From Amycolatopsis sp. DSM 110486 (GTDB taxonomy: Bacteria > Actinomycetota > Actinomycetes > Mycobacteriales > Pseudonocardiaceae), in NCBI RefSeq assembly GCF_019468465.1, contig NZ_CP080519.1, positions 4,971,001 to 5,035,000 of the forward strand: DNA of 64,000 nt, written 5' to 3'. This document shows, one piece after another, positions 24,820 to 33,471 of this stretch (within the stretch, counting starts at the first letter, position 1; every line of letters begins with the position of its first letter). Position numbers and translations under genes: made by a program. The notes beneath the pieces were generated by a model, which was given only the letters and a program-made list of their open reading frames with translations, was not told the DNA's origin and searched no databases.

Positions 24820-25818
24820 GTGAAGATCGCTATCCTCGTCGCGGTGCTGGTCGCCGCCGTCTTCGCGACGGTGCTCACCGCGAGCACCGTGACGAAAGTC
24901 GTGGTGGACCAGCAGGAAGCCGCCGCCGGCGGGATCCTCAACACCTCGTGCGACGCGGCGATCGGTCCCACGCAGCCCGGCCAGCCGGAGACCGGTGCGG
25001 GGCAGGCGCAGAACCTCGACGACGAGCAGCGCGGCATCGTCTCGCTCATCATCTCCATCGGCAAGCAGCGCAGCCTCGCCCCGCGCGCCTGGCAGGTGGC
25101 GATCCAGGCCGGCATGACCGAGTCGGGCCTGCGCAACCTCAACCACGGCGACCGAGACTCCCTGGGCATCTTCCAGATGCGCCCGTCGATGAACTGGGGC
25201 AGCGTCGCCCAGGTCACTGACCCGAACTACGCGATCAACAAGTTCTACGACGTGCTCCTCGCCGTGCCCGACTGGCAGAACGAACGCCCGGGCGACGCCG
25301 CGCAAGCCGTGGAACGCTCCGGTTTCCCCGACCGCTACCACAAGTGGGAAGCCATGGCTTCCGTGCTGATCGAGAACCTGGGCCAGGTCGTCGACGCGTC
25401 CGGCTGCGGCCAGGGCCTCGGCGCCGCGCTCCCGCCCAGCCAGGCGGCGGCGCAGGCCATCAAGTTCGCACTGGGGGAGCAGGGCAAGCCCTACGTGTGG
25501 GGCGCGACCGGTCCCGGCGCGTACGACTGTTCCGGTCTCATGCTGCGCGCCTACGAGTCGGCCGGCGTGATCCTGCCGCGCGTCTCCCAGGACCAGTACA
25601 AGGCCGGCGCGATGCTCCCGGTGCGCGAGGCGCAGCCCGGTGACCTGATCTTCCTCGCGACGGACCCCGCCGACCCGTCCACCATCCACCACGTGGCGAT
25701 GTACCTGGGCGACGGCAAGATCGTCGAGGCCCAGCAGACAGGCGTGCCCGTGCACGTGCGCCCCTTCTCCTTCGACGAGGCCGAAGTGGTGCCGCAGGCG
25801 GTGCGCCCCGGCGTCTAG
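24820..25818 (+). CDS. VirB1-like cell-wall hydrolase (lysozyme-like + NlpC/P60)
   Basis: 332 residues with an N-terminal membrane anchor (about 3-22). Next comes a lysozyme-like domain (about 62-185) with the candidate catalytic Glu in AIQAGMTESGLRNL and a SLGIFQMRPS loop. A C-terminal NlpC/P60 peptidase (about 212-330) has catalytic Cys237 (YDCSGL) and His290/His291 (IHHVAMYLG). Such two-domain hydrolases (CwlT/Orf14/TcpG class) open peptidoglycan for Gram-positive type IV machines. GTG 24820 is 4 bases from the previous stop. Its place at the end of the core operon strongly supports a transenvelope apparatus. Confidence 0.88.
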   Translation: MKIAILVAVLVAAVFATVLTASTVTKVVVDQQEAAAGGILNTSCDAAIGPTQPGQPETGAGQAQNLDDEQRGIVSLIISIGKQRSLAPRAWQVAIQAGMTESGLRNLNHGDRDSLGIFQMRPSMNWGSVAQVTDPNYAINKFYDVLLAVPDWQNERPGDAAQAVERSGFPDRYHKWEAMASVLIENLGQVVDASGCGQGLGAALPPSQAAAQAIKFALGEQGKPYVWGATGPGAYDCSGLMLRAYESAGVILPRVSQDQYKAGAMLPVREAQPGDLIFLATDPADPSTIHHVAMYLGDGKIVEAQQTGVPVHVRPFSFDEAEVVPQAVRPGV

Positions 25819-25843
25819 CATGGAGTTCGGGAGTCACCGGCTC

Positions 25844-25872
25844 TTGACACGGACCGGGGTGACCGCTAAGGC
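25844..25872 (+). promoter_or_regulatory. Candidate internal promoter before the Pro/Gln-rich gene
   Basis: A consensus -35, TTGACA (25844-25849), and TAAGGC (25867-25872) are 17 bases apart in the 135-base gap after the hydrolase gene. The -10 deviates at the last base. It could allow expression of the large protein apart from the membrane genes. Confidence 0.5.
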
Positions 25873-25953
25873 GCTTGACCGGCGCCGCGGATTCACCCGA
25901 AGTCGCGGCCTGTCCACGAGCACGCGGCCGCGCGCTGGCAGAGGATGACACAC

Positions 25954-28900
25954 GTGGCACGGAAATTCGGCAAACGAGGCAAGCCCGGCCAGGGCGAGCC
26001 CCAGGACCCGGCAACGTTGTTCGGTGCGCCCCAGCCTCCGCGGCAGGCCGCGCACCCCGCGTCGAGCACCCCCCTGGCCGACCACCTGGCCCACGGCTGG
26101 CCCGGCGTCGACCCCGGGTACGTCGTGCTGCCCCGCTCCCTGGCCGAGGGCATGTCCCTGCCCTGGCAACAACAGATGGCCGCGCTGCTGGCCCAGTTCC
26201 ACGCCGAACACGCCGCCTTGGCGTGGCCGATCTACCGCGTGGTGCCGTCGCGCTACGAAAAGCTTGTCGACCTGGACGAAGAACAACTCGCGGAAGCCGG
26301 CTACCTCGTCGAAATCGACACCGAAGGCGAGATGATCTACCGCGAGCGGAGCGGGCGGAAGGTCGACGACCCGCTGAACACGACCGTTCTCGTGTCCTGC
26401 CTGGATCCGATTCCGAAGCCCAAGCCGCGGCCTGCCGCTCCCGCCCCTTCTCAACCGTTGCGGGCGCCTGCACCGATGAACATCGGCCCGGCCCCGGTGT
26501 GGCGGACGGTGCCGCATCCTGGTGAGGGTGAAGTTCCTGGTCCTGGTGGTCCGATTTCTCGCGCTCCTGGCCTTGCTGGCCCTGTCGGTCCGGGTCCTGT
26601 CGCTCCGGGTCCTGCTGCCTCAAATGCCGGCCCCGGCCCGGGTGGACCTGGCTTCCAGACCCCGCCCGCCGCGCCACCACACCCTGGTTTCGACCCGACA
26701 TCACACCCTGCGCCGCCCAACGGCCCTTCGCCCGAGGCGACCGGCTGGCAACACTCCGCCGCAGGTCACCCTGGTGGTTCAACCTTCGCCACCGGTGCCA
26801 CGGACCTGAACGCAGCCACCTTCGGCACCGGCTCTCCCAACGCCGGCGGCCCCGGCCTCGGCGCTCCGGGCTTCGCCGCGGGACCTGGAGTCCCAGCCGC
26901 AGCACCCGAGACCGCTCAGACCACCTCGGCGTCGTTGCCTGTTGTTCCCGCTCAGATCCCGGTCTCCACCCAACCTCAGCGGACCTCGGCTCCGCAGCCA
27001 CCACCGGCTCCTCCGGCCCAGCCGCCGATTGCCGAGACACCCGAACCTGGCCTGCTCCCGTCCGAGACCCCGCACGCCGCGGAACCGGTCACGCAGCCCG
27101 CGCCCCTTCAGCCGCCGGCTCCGCCCACGGAACCAGAGCCTGTCCAGACTGCGGCTCCCGCACCGGTCGACCCACCGGCCGGCACCATTTCTCCGGCCCC
27201 TTCGGCAACCGACTCCTCCGTCGCGCCCGCGGCCGCGCAGGAAACGGCCCCTGTCCCTACTTCGGGCGACACAACACCACCTGCTGCCGACACGTCTCCG
27301 GCTGCAGCCCTGGCAACTACCGCCGATCCGGACGATGCCCCAGTGGCCGAGCCTGCCGGGGACCCCAACCCCAGCGCATCGGATCTCATCGAATCTCCAT
27401 CACAGACTTCCGAGCCACCGCAGGAACCGGCAGCCCCGTCGCCACAGCAGGACGCCGCCCAGCAACCGCCACGACCGGACGAACAGCCGCAGCCTGCACC
27501 TCTGACCAGCCCGCCGGCGGACCTCCCGGCCGAGCAGTCGCAATCGCCCGACCATTCGCCCCCGCATGACCAGCCGCACACATCTCCGGCGACCGAGTCC
27601 TCGACACAGTCGCCGATCGCGCAGGCAGAGCCACAGTCGTCGGACCACCCATCACACGATGATGTGCACCCGCAGGAGCCGTCGGCGCCCGAGTTTTCGG
27701 CGCAGTCGCCGGGTGCGCAGGCGGAGCCACTGGACCGATCGCCGCTGGTGGAAGAGCAGCCGCAGGCGTCTTTGGCCAGTGCGTCTTCGCCGCAGTTGTC
27801 TGATCAAGGGGCGTTCGAGGCCGCCGCGAGCGAGCCGCAGCCTGCGATTGAGCAGGCTTCGCCGCAGGTTGAGGTGCAGCAGCCGGATGAGGTGGCTTCC
27901 GTCGTTGCGGCGGGTCAGGCCGAGAGCGCCGAACTACCCGCGTACGAGCCGATTCCGCATGTCGAAACGTCCGAGCAACCGGTGGATGCGCAGGCCGAGC
28001 CAAGGCAGGTGCCTTCCACGACTGAGCCGGAGCTGCCGCCGGCCGATCGGCCGACGTCGCAGATCGCCGCGCCGGAGCAGCAAGTTCCGCAGGTAGAGGA
28101 CCAGCCGTCCACCGAGAGTTCGGGGGCAGCGGAGCCGCAGAACGGGCGGCCGCAAGGGGAGTACCCGTCGGCTCAGCAGGCCGCTGCACCGGCGCAGGTC
28201 CCGCAGACAGTTCAGCCGCCGGCTGCGCAGGCAGCTCAACTTCCGGCTGCGCAGGCGGCTCGGCCTCCGGCTGCGCAGCCGGAGCAGGTTGCTGGTCATC
28301 CGCAGCACGGCCAGCCGACGAGTGCTGCCGAGCCTGCTCGCGGTGAAGAGCTGAGCCAAGCGCAGCAACCTTCCGGGATTCAGCCGACCCAACCGGCAAC
28401 TGGGGCGCCGCAGCCGCCGCGCGAGGCAATGCCGCAGGCGAGCGGGCAGCCGAGTGCAGCGCAGCCGCAGCCTGGGTGGGCCCATCCGCAGGCGGGGAGC
28501 GATCAGCAGCCGGCTGGTGTACGTGCAACACAACAGCAGGGCGGCCAGTGGAGCCAGCCGCAGTCGGGCGGCCTTGTGCCGGGCGGCACGCAGCCGCAGT
28601 TTGCGGGCGCGGCAAGTGGGTCGCCTCAGCCGGCTGCACAGCAGCAAGCTGCCGCGCAGCCAGACGCGGCGCCAAGCGGTTTGCCCCAGCCCGGCCCGCA
28701 GCAACCGGCTGGCGCGCAGCCGGAGGCAGTATCGAGTGGCTTGCCCGAGCTGAGCGGGGTGCAAGGCCCCGGCGGGCAGCATCCGGCTGCTCCGGCAACC
28801 GGCTTGCCCCAACCGAGCACGCAGCCAGCGGCTCCGGAGAGCGGCGTGGCGCAACCGGGTGCGCACCAGGCGATTCCGCCGAGCGGCTTGCCGCAGCCAG

Positions 28901-29532
28901 GTGCACAGCCGGAGGGGCAGCAGCCGGCTGCTCCGGCGAGCGGCTTGCCCCAACCGGGCACGCAGCCTGGCTGGAGCCAGCAGGAAGTGCGCGCCCCATG
29001 GCCCGAACTGCCCCAACCCCAACCGCGGCCCGCGCTAGGGCCGGACGGCCGGCCCCTGCCGGTGTTCCCCGGCCAGGAGACCGGACCCGTGGCACCGCCG
29101 CCCGCTGCAGCGCGGGTGTATCGCGCTGCGCCGCCGGTGTTTCCCGGGAAGGAGCCGGTGGTGCCGGTGGTGCCCGAGGTGAACCAGCCCGTTCAGGAGA
29201 AGCCGGGGTTGCCGCAGCCGTCGTCGATGGAGAGGAAGTTGGCGGGGCAGCGGGGGCAGGCGGAGGGTGCGCAGGTGAGGGATGTGCCGTTGGGGTTCTC
29301 GGAGCAGACGGCCCACGGACAGCAGCCCAACGCATCCCAAAGCCACCCCGCCGACGAAACCCCCACCCCGCCACGCGGCATCCCCCAGGTGCGCGGTTGG
29401 TTCGACCAGCACCCCGACAACCCCAACACCCCACCGCAAACCGCCACACCCCCCAATGGCGACGACCCCGACGGCGGCGAGTTCGGCCCCACCGGCGACC
29501 CGACCGAGATCCCGTTCCGCTGGCGCAAGTGA
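25954..29532 (+). CDS. Giant Pro/Gln-rich protein linked to the secretion-like operon
   Basis: 1,192 residues, not recognised. About 25-135 is a compact folded domain ([27 protein letters not shown], then [26 protein letters not shown]). The remaining 1,050 residues are disordered: first Gly/Pro-rich, then Pro/Gln/Ala/Glu-rich with many AQPQ, PAAQ and SGLPQPG units, ending in a short conserved-looking [19 protein letters not shown]. There is no signal peptide or membrane helix. GTG 25954 is preferred because GAGG (25941-25944) directly abuts the ATG at 25945. Codon choice in the middle (27600-29000) looks looser than in its neighbours. It could be a substrate, a scaffold or a chaperone-like adaptor; no evidence chooses. 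Confidence 0.7.
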   Translation: MARKFGKRGKPGQGEPQDPATLFGAPQPPRQAAHPASSTPLADHLAHGWPGVDPGYVVLPRSLAEGMSLPWQQQMAALLAQFHAEHAALAWPIYRVVPSRYEKLVDLDEEQLAEAGYLVEIDTEGEMIYRERSGRKVDDPLNTTVLVSCLDPIPKPKPRPAAPAPSQPLRAPAPMNIGPAPVWRTVPHPGEGEVPGPGGPISRAPGLAGPVGPGPVAPGPAASNAGPGPGGPGFQTPPAAPPHPGFDPTSHPAPPNGPSPEATGWQHSAAGHPGGSTFATGATDLNAATFGTGSPNAGGPGLGAPGFAAGPGVPAAAPETAQTTSASLPVVPAQIPVSTQPQRTSAPQPPPAPPAQPPIAETPEPGLLPSETPHAAEPVTQPAPLQPPAPPTEPEPVQTAAPAPVDPPAGTISPAPSATDSSVAPAAAQETAPVPTSGDTTPPAADTSPAAALATTADPDDAPVAEPAGDPNPSASDLIESPSQTSEPPQEPAAPSPQQDAAQQPPRPDEQPQPAPLTSPPADLPAEQSQSPDHSPPHDQPHTSPATESSTQSPIAQAEPQSSDHPSHDDVHPQEPSAPEFSAQSPGAQAEPLDRSPLVEEQPQASLASASSPQLSDQGAFEAAASEPQPAIEQASPQVEVQQPDEVASVVAAGQAESAELPAYEPIPHVETSEQPVDAQAEPRQVPSTTEPELPPADRPTSQIAAPEQQVPQVEDQPSTESSGAAEPQNGRPQGEYPSAQQAAAPAQVPQTVQPPAAQAAQLPAAQAARPPAAQPEQVAGHPQHGQPTSAAEPARGEELSQAQQPSGIQPTQPATGAPQPPREAMPQASGQPSAAQPQPGWAHPQAGSDQQPAGVRATQQQGGQWSQPQSGGLVPGGTQPQFAGAASGSPQPAAQQQAAAQPDAAPSGLPQPGPQQPAGAQPEAVSSGLPELSGVQGPGGQHPAAPATGLPQPSTQPAAPESGVAQPGAHQAIPPSGLPQPGAQPEGQQPAAPASGLPQPGTQPGWSQQEVRAPWPELPQPQPRPALGPDGRPLPVFPGQETGPVAPPPAAARVYRAAPPVFPGKEPVVPVVPEVNQPVQEKPGLPQPSSMERKLAGQRGQAEGAQVRDVPLGFSEQTAHGQQPNASQSHPADETPTPPRGIPQVRGWFDQHPDNPNTPPQTATPPNGDDPDGGEFGPTGDPTEIPFRWRK

Positions 29533-29556
29533 CCTGCCGGATGTCAGGCTGGACGC

Positions 29557-29754
29557 ATGGCTGACGACCCCAACCCGGACCCCGGCTGGTACTACAACAC
29601 CCGCACCCACGAGGTGGAACACCTGGAACGCAGCCGGAGCATCGACCTCCTCGGGCCCTACCCCGACGAGGCCACCGCCCGCCGCGCCCTCGACATCGCC
29701 CGCGAGCGCAACCGACAGGCCGACGCCGCCGACCGCGAATGGGACGGCGACTGA
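29557..29754 (+). CDS. Small SPOR-like protein
   Basis: A 65-residue protein with WYYNTRTHEVEHLERSRSID followed by LGPYPDEATARRALDIARERN. This matches the short actinobacterial proteins annotated as SPOR-domain-like, where the aromatic start is followed by the GPYxxxxxARRAL motif. SPOR domains bind denuded glycan strands, but this protein has no signal peptide, so the true ligand is unclear. It follows the Pro/Gln-rich gene by 24 bases on the same strand and may be co-transcribed. A GC-rich stem-loop follows. Confidence 0.7.
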   Translation: MADDPNPDPGWYYNTRTHEVEHLERSRSIDLLGPYPDEATARRALDIARERNRQADAADREWDGD

Positions 29755-29767
29755 CCACCCGCCACGT

Positions 29768-29789
29768 CGGGCCGGGTCCATCCGGCCCG
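29768..29789 (+). terminator. Stem-loop after the SPOR-like gene
   Basis: CGGGCCGG (29768-29775) pairs with CCGGCCCG (29782-29789) around a 6-base loop, 13 bases past the stop codon at 29754. It has no T-run. It probably ends the plus-strand transcript, facing the convergent CooC-like gene. Confidence 0.6.
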
Positions 29790-30211
29790 GCCCGCTGACG
29801 TCCGCCCGCTGACGTCCGCCCGCGGTATCCGGCGCGCCTGATCTCGACCCCGGGCCCGCGAAGGTTTGCGTGGCCCGACTCGGGCGCACTTCGCCGCCCA
29901 CGGCAGGTCAGCTCGCAGCGCCGGAATCGCCGCCGAAACCGGGGCTGATACCGCAGTTCTCAGATCGACCCGACCGCCACGTCACCGCCCGGGCGGGCCG
30001 GCTCAATGTTCGGAATTACCGCCGAACTGAGACATGGGCTGGTTGCCGCGATCATCGGCCGGCACGTCGCTGTCCGGCCCGGCGTGCCGAGGCACGGCCG
30101 GTGCACCGGCCTGAGTGGTTGCCCGTGGAGCGCACGTCGCTGCCCGGCTCGCCGCGCCGAGCCCCGACGTATGCGCCGACACCCGAGCCGCGGAACCCAC
30201 AGACCACAACC
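29790..30211. other. Non-coding stretch with short repeats
   Basis: No credible gene. A 14-base unit GCTGACGTCCGCCC is tandemly repeated from about 29793. Two imperfect copies of a 35-base segment (30062-30096 and 30132-30166, about 7 mismatches) both begin GCACGTCGCTG. The stretch looks like decayed or spacer DNA between convergent transcripts. Confidence 0.45.
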
Positions 30212-31174
30212 TCACAAAGACGTCGAAACTCCCGGCCCCAACACGAACTCCGGATCCACCTGCGCCTCGAGGTCCTCGCCCATCCGGCCGTTACCCCAGG
30301 CCCGCGCGTTGCGCAGGTGGAAGTCCACGGCCTGGCGCTGATAGCGAGCCCAGTCGCGGGTCACGCCGTCGACCGTCGACAGCATCGACGCGAGCGTCCC
30401 CAGGTTGTGAGGCTCCAGTTCCCCAATCGGACGCGAAGCGCCGCGCTCACCGGCCCGGACGTGTCCCGAAGACTCCAGCCAGCCCAGCAGAGCCGGGCCC
30501 AGCGAGGACTGCAGAAAAGCCACATCCTCCGCATCCGTCACCTTGTTCCCCACCGCCACCAGGTGCACGCCGAAGTCGCGCGCGTGGTCGGCGTACTGGC
30601 GGTAGACGCCGACGCTGCGCAGCGTCGGCTCGCAGACCAGGAACGTCACGTCGAAGCGCGTGAACAGGCCGGACGCGAAGGCGTCGGCGCCGGCGGTCAT
30701 GTCCATCACCACGTACTCGCCCGGGCCGTCGACCAGGTGGTTGAGCAGCAACTCCGCGGCGCCGACCTTCGAGTGGTAGCACGCTACGCCGAGGTCGTCC
30801 TCGTCGAACTGGCCCGTGACACCCAAGCGCACGTCGCCCAAAAACCGGAAGCACGCGTCGGTGACGGGGTTGTCCTCGAACGGCGTGACCAGGCGCGATC
30901 CGCGGCCCGGCGGCGTGGTTTTGATCATCGCCGACGCGGAAGGGATACGCGGGTTGTCGCCGCGCAGGTAGTCCTTGATGAGCGCCATGTTGTCGCCCAG
31001 CGTGGGCCACGCGAGCGCTTCCTCCTCGGTCGCGCCGAGGGCGACGGCGAGGTGCTGGTTGATGTCGGCGTCGATGGCCAGCACCGGTTTGCCGGCGCCG
31101 GCCAGGTAGGAGACGAACAGCGACGAGAGCGTGGTCTTCCCGCTGCCGCCCTTGCCGACGAACGCGATCTTCAC
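30212..31174 (-). CDS. CooC/MinD-like ATPase
   Basis: 320 residues. A deviant Walker A, GKGGSGKTT (7-15), carries the signature second Lys, followed by LAIDADINQHLAVALGA (switch I Asp), VVMDMTAGADAFASGL (switch II region) and VGNKVTDAED. This is the SIMIBI class that includes CooC (nickel insertion into CO dehydrogenase) and MinD/ParA. Length and the LAIDAD motif favour CooC-like metal-chaperone or maturation ATPases, though no CO dehydrogenase or hydrogenase is in the window. A Zur-box-like dyad lies 20 bases upstream of ATG 31174. It converges with the secretion-like operon and could instead serve as its positioning ATPase. Confidence 0.8.
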   Translation of the reverse strand: MKIAFVGKGGSGKTTLSSLFVSYLAGAGKPVLAIDADINQHLAVALGATEEEALAWPTLGDNMALIKDYLRGDNPRIPSASAMIKTTPPGRGSRLVTPFEDNPVTDACFRFLGDVRLGVTGQFDEDDLGVACYHSKVGAAELLLNHLVDGPGEYVVMDMTAGADAFASGLFTRFDVTFLVCEPTLRSVGVYRQYADHARDFGVHLVAVGNKVTDAEDVAFLQSSLGPALLGWLESSGHVRAGERGASRPIGELEPHNLGTLASMLSTVDGVTRDWARYQRQAVDFHLRNARAWGNGRMGEDLEAQVDPEFVLGPGVSTSL

Positions 31175-31192
31175 GGCGAAACCCTTTCACAA

Positions 31193-31211
31193 AATGAAGA
31201 TGGTTTTCATT
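31193..31211. promoter_or_regulatory. Zur-box-like dyad
   Basis: The core TGAAGATGGTTTTCA (31195-31209) matches the actinobacterial Zur consensus TGAAAATNATTTTCA at 12 of its 14 specified bases, and the flanks AA/TT extend the dyad. It lies 21-35 bases before the ATG of the CooC-like gene, where a repressor would block the promoter, and about 80 bases before the divergent RNB operon. Confidence 0.65.
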
Positions 31212-31279
31212 ACAGCAAGGATCAACGTACACCCGCGCGGCTCGCGCCCGAACGGGCGATCGGCGGCCGTCGAGCGGGA

Positions 31280-31285
31280 TAGTGT
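31280..31285 (+). promoter_or_regulatory. -10 element of a leaderless transcript
   Basis: TAGTGT at 31280-31285 ends 3 bases before the GTG at 31289 (6 before a second GTG at 31292). A transcript from here would begin at or next to the start codon, as is common in actinomycetes. Confidence 0.5.
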
Positions 31286-31288
31286 TGT

Positions 31289-32701
31289 GTGGTGCCACTC
31301 GTGATCAGGACACCCGCGTCGGGAGGGGACTTCGGTCGGCTCCGGACGGAGTTCTCGTTGCCGGAATCGTTCGGTCCCGAGGTGCTGGCCGAGGCGGAGG
31401 CCGCTGTGCTCTCCGCGCGCGCCGAGGGCCGCGAGGACGCCACGGACCTGCCGTTCGTGACGATCGACCCGCCCGGCGCCAAGGATCTCGACCAGGCGAT
31501 GGTCGTCGAACGCACCGGGGGCGGTTTCCGCGTGCACTACGCCATCGCCGACCTCGCCGCCTTCGTCCCGCCCGGCGGCGCGCTCGACCACGAGGCCCGC
31601 CGCCGCGGCCAGACGCTCTACCTGCCGGACGGCAACGTCCCGCTCCACCCCACCGTCCTGTCCGAAGGTGCCGCAAGCCTGCTGCCCGGCGAGGTGCGCG
31701 CGGCCGTGCTCTGGACGGTCGACGTCGACGCCGACGGCGAGCCCGTCGCCACCCGTGTACGCCGCGCGCTGGTGCGCTCGACCGAACAGCTCGACTACGA
31801 GAGCGTGCAGGCCTCGCTCGACGCGGGCACTCCGCACCCGTCCGTCGCCGCGCTGCCGGAGCTCGGCCGGCTGCGACGCGAGCTGGCCGTGCAGCGCGGG
31901 GCCGTGGAATTACAGCTGCCGGAGCAGGAGATCAGCGGCGACCCCGACGGCGGCTGGGCGCTGGCCCGTCGTCCGCGCACCGCCGTCGACGCGTGGAACG
32001 CCGAGATCTCGCTGCTCACCGGCATGGCCGCGGCGCAGATCATGATCGAAGCCCGCGTCGGCGTGCTGCGGACGTTGCCGCCACCCGAGCCGGACGCCGT
32101 GGAGTGGCTGCGCCGCTCGGCGTCGGTCGTTGGCGTCTCCTGGCCGGCGGGGCTCGGAGTTTCGGAGTTCCTGTCCTCTTTGGACCCCGGACAGCCGTCG
32201 TCGATGGCCATCTTCGCTGACACCACGCGGCTTCTGCGAGGCGCCGGCTACACGTCCTTCGACGGATCCCTGCCCGCGCTCACCACCCACGCGGGCATCG
32301 GTGGCGCGTACGCCCACGTCACCGCGCCCATCCGCCGCCTGGTCGACCGCTTCGGCACGGAGGTCTGCCTCGCCGTCACGGCCGGGCGCGAGGTGCCGTC
32401 GTGGGTTCGCGACGCGCTCGCGGAGGTGCCGTTGCAGATGTCCGCTTCCGACGGTCTCGCCGCCCGCGTCGAACGCGCCTGCATCGACCAGGTGGAAGCG
32501 TGGGTCCTGGCGGAACGCGTCGGGCGCGAGTTCACCGCCGTGGTGCTGCGCGCGGAGGAGACGCGCGCGGAGATCCTCGTGGAGGACCCGCCGGTGATGG
32601 CCAAGTGCACGGGCGAGAAATTCCCTGAAGGCGAACGGATCGGCGTCCGCCTGACCGCCGTGGACGTCGACAAGCGGAAGGTGTCGTTCGAACGCGTATG
32701 A
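31289..32701 (+). CDS. RNB-domain (RNase II family) exoribonuclease
   Basis: 470 residues, made essentially of the RNB catalytic domain. The metal-binding aspartates are in VTIDPPGAKDLDQAM (Asp60, Asp66, Asp68). RVHYAIADLAAFV and the late GIGGAYAHVTAPIRRLVDRF are also RNase II/R hallmarks. The usual N-terminal cold-shock domains and C-terminal S1 domain are absent or very reduced (about 430-470 may be a short OB-like end), so it is a compact actinobacterial form. The enzyme degrades single-stranded RNA 3' to 5'. Its stop overlaps the next ATG, giving an operon with the metal receptor gene. Confidence 0.9.
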   Translation: MVPLVIRTPASGGDFGRLRTEFSLPESFGPEVLAEAEAAVLSARAEGREDATDLPFVTIDPPGAKDLDQAMVVERTGGGFRVHYAIADLAAFVPPGGALDHEARRRGQTLYLPDGNVPLHPTVLSEGAASLLPGEVRAAVLWTVDVDADGEPVATRVRRALVRSTEQLDYESVQASLDAGTPHPSVAALPELGRLRRELAVQRGAVELQLPEQEISGDPDGGWALARRPRTAVDAWNAEISLLTGMAAAQIMIEARVGVLRTLPPPEPDAVEWLRRSASVVGVSWPAGLGVSEFLSSLDPGQPSSMAIFADTTRLLRGAGYTSFDGSLPALTTHAGIGGAYAHVTAPIRRLVDRFGTEVCLAVTAGREVPSWVRDALAEVPLQMSASDGLAARVERACIDQVEAWVLAERVGREFTAVVLRAEETRAEILVEDPPVMAKCTGEKFPEGERIGVRLTAVDVDKRKVSFERV

Positions 32702-33471
32702 GGAGCACCGAACTCGTCGACGACCTGGGCGAACCGGTCCCGTTGTCCGGCCCGCCGGTGCGAGTGGTGTCCCTGGTGCCTTCGCTGACGGAAGCCGTGG
32801 AGATCAGCGCGCCCGGCCGGCTCGTCGGTGCCACGGACTACTGCACGCATCCGTCTGATTTGGACGTTCCACGCGTGGGCGGCTCGAAGTACCCGAAGAT
32901 CGACCGCGTGCTCGACTTGGCGCCGGACCTGGTGCTGGCGAACTCCGAGGAAAACCGCCCGGAGGACGTGCAACGCCTGCGTGCCAACGGGATCCCCGTG
33001 TTCGTCATGGCGGCGGCCGCTTCGGTTCCTGCGGCTTTGGGCTCGCTGCGCCGTCTGCTGACGCAGGTCTACGCCCTGGACGAGCCCCAGTGGCTGGTCT
33101 CCGCCGAAGAACTCTGGCGCACGACGGCCCCGATCCGCTTCCGCGCCGTCATCCCGGTCTGGCGCAAGCCGTGGATCGTCCTGGGCCGCGACACGTTCGC
33201 GGGAGACGTCCTCCGCCGCGTCGGGGTAGCGAACGCCTATGCCGGCGCCGATGACCGCTACCCACGCCCGCCGCTGGACGAGCTGCAGGCCGCCGCCGCC
33301 GACATCGTGGTGCTACCGGACGAACCGTACGAGTTCACCACCGACGACGGCCCGGACTTCTTCCCGGACCAGCGCCCGGTTCTGGTCTCGGGACGGTATC
33401 TGACCTGGTACGGCCCGTCACTTGTCGAAGCCCACGGCGCCTTGACCGAAGCGTTGGCGAAGCTGCCGTGA
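32698..33471 (+). CDS. Cytosolic BtuF-like helical-backbone metal receptor
   Basis: 257 residues with the two-lobed BtuF/FhuD-like fold pattern: PVRVVSLVPSLTEAVEI at the start, GATDYCTHPSD, VGGSKYPKIDRVLDLAPDLVLAN and the long linking helix near VPAALGSLRRLLTQVYAL, then the second lobe. These receptors normally bind cobalamin, haem or metal chelates outside the membrane for ABC importers. Here there is no signal peptide or lipobox and no permease or ATPase gene nearby, so the protein should stay in the cytosol. It is coupled on both sides by 4-base overlaps. It could be a cytosolic carrier or a chelatase-like relative. Confidence 0.8.
   Translation: MRSTELVDDLGEPVPLSGPPVRVVSLVPSLTEAVEISAPGRLVGATDYCTHPSDLDVPRVGGSKYPKIDRVLDLAPDLVLANSEENRPEDVQRLRANGIPVFVMAAAASVPAALGSLRRLLTQVYALDEPQWLVSAEELWRTTAPIRFRAVIPVWRKPWIVLGRDTFAGDVLRRVGVANAYAGADDRYPRPPLDELQAAAADIVVLPDEPYEFTTDDGPDFFPDQRPVLVSGRYLTWYGPSLVEAHGALTEALAKLP

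Noticed and set aside
27600..29000. A CRISPR array or minisatellite in the Pro/Gln-rich gene
   Set aside because: The repeated units are short, irregular and in frame with the coding sequence, with no constant repeat and unique spacer pattern.
18391..29532. An integrative conjugative element
   Set aside because: No integrase, relaxase, VirD4, replication protein, tRNA attachment site or flanking direct repeat is visible. The possibility of a degraded element remains but is not supported by the sequence.
27386..29758. A 790-codon minus-strand frame opposite the Pro/Gln-rich gene
   Set aside because: Both strands are open because of the repetitive sequence. The plus-strand frame has an upstream promoter, a ribosome site, a folded N-terminal domain and operon position; the minus frame has none.
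30003..30215. A 70-codon minus-strand gene after the CooC-like gene
   Set aside because: Poor composition, no ribosome site, no family similarity, and it lies across diverged repeats.
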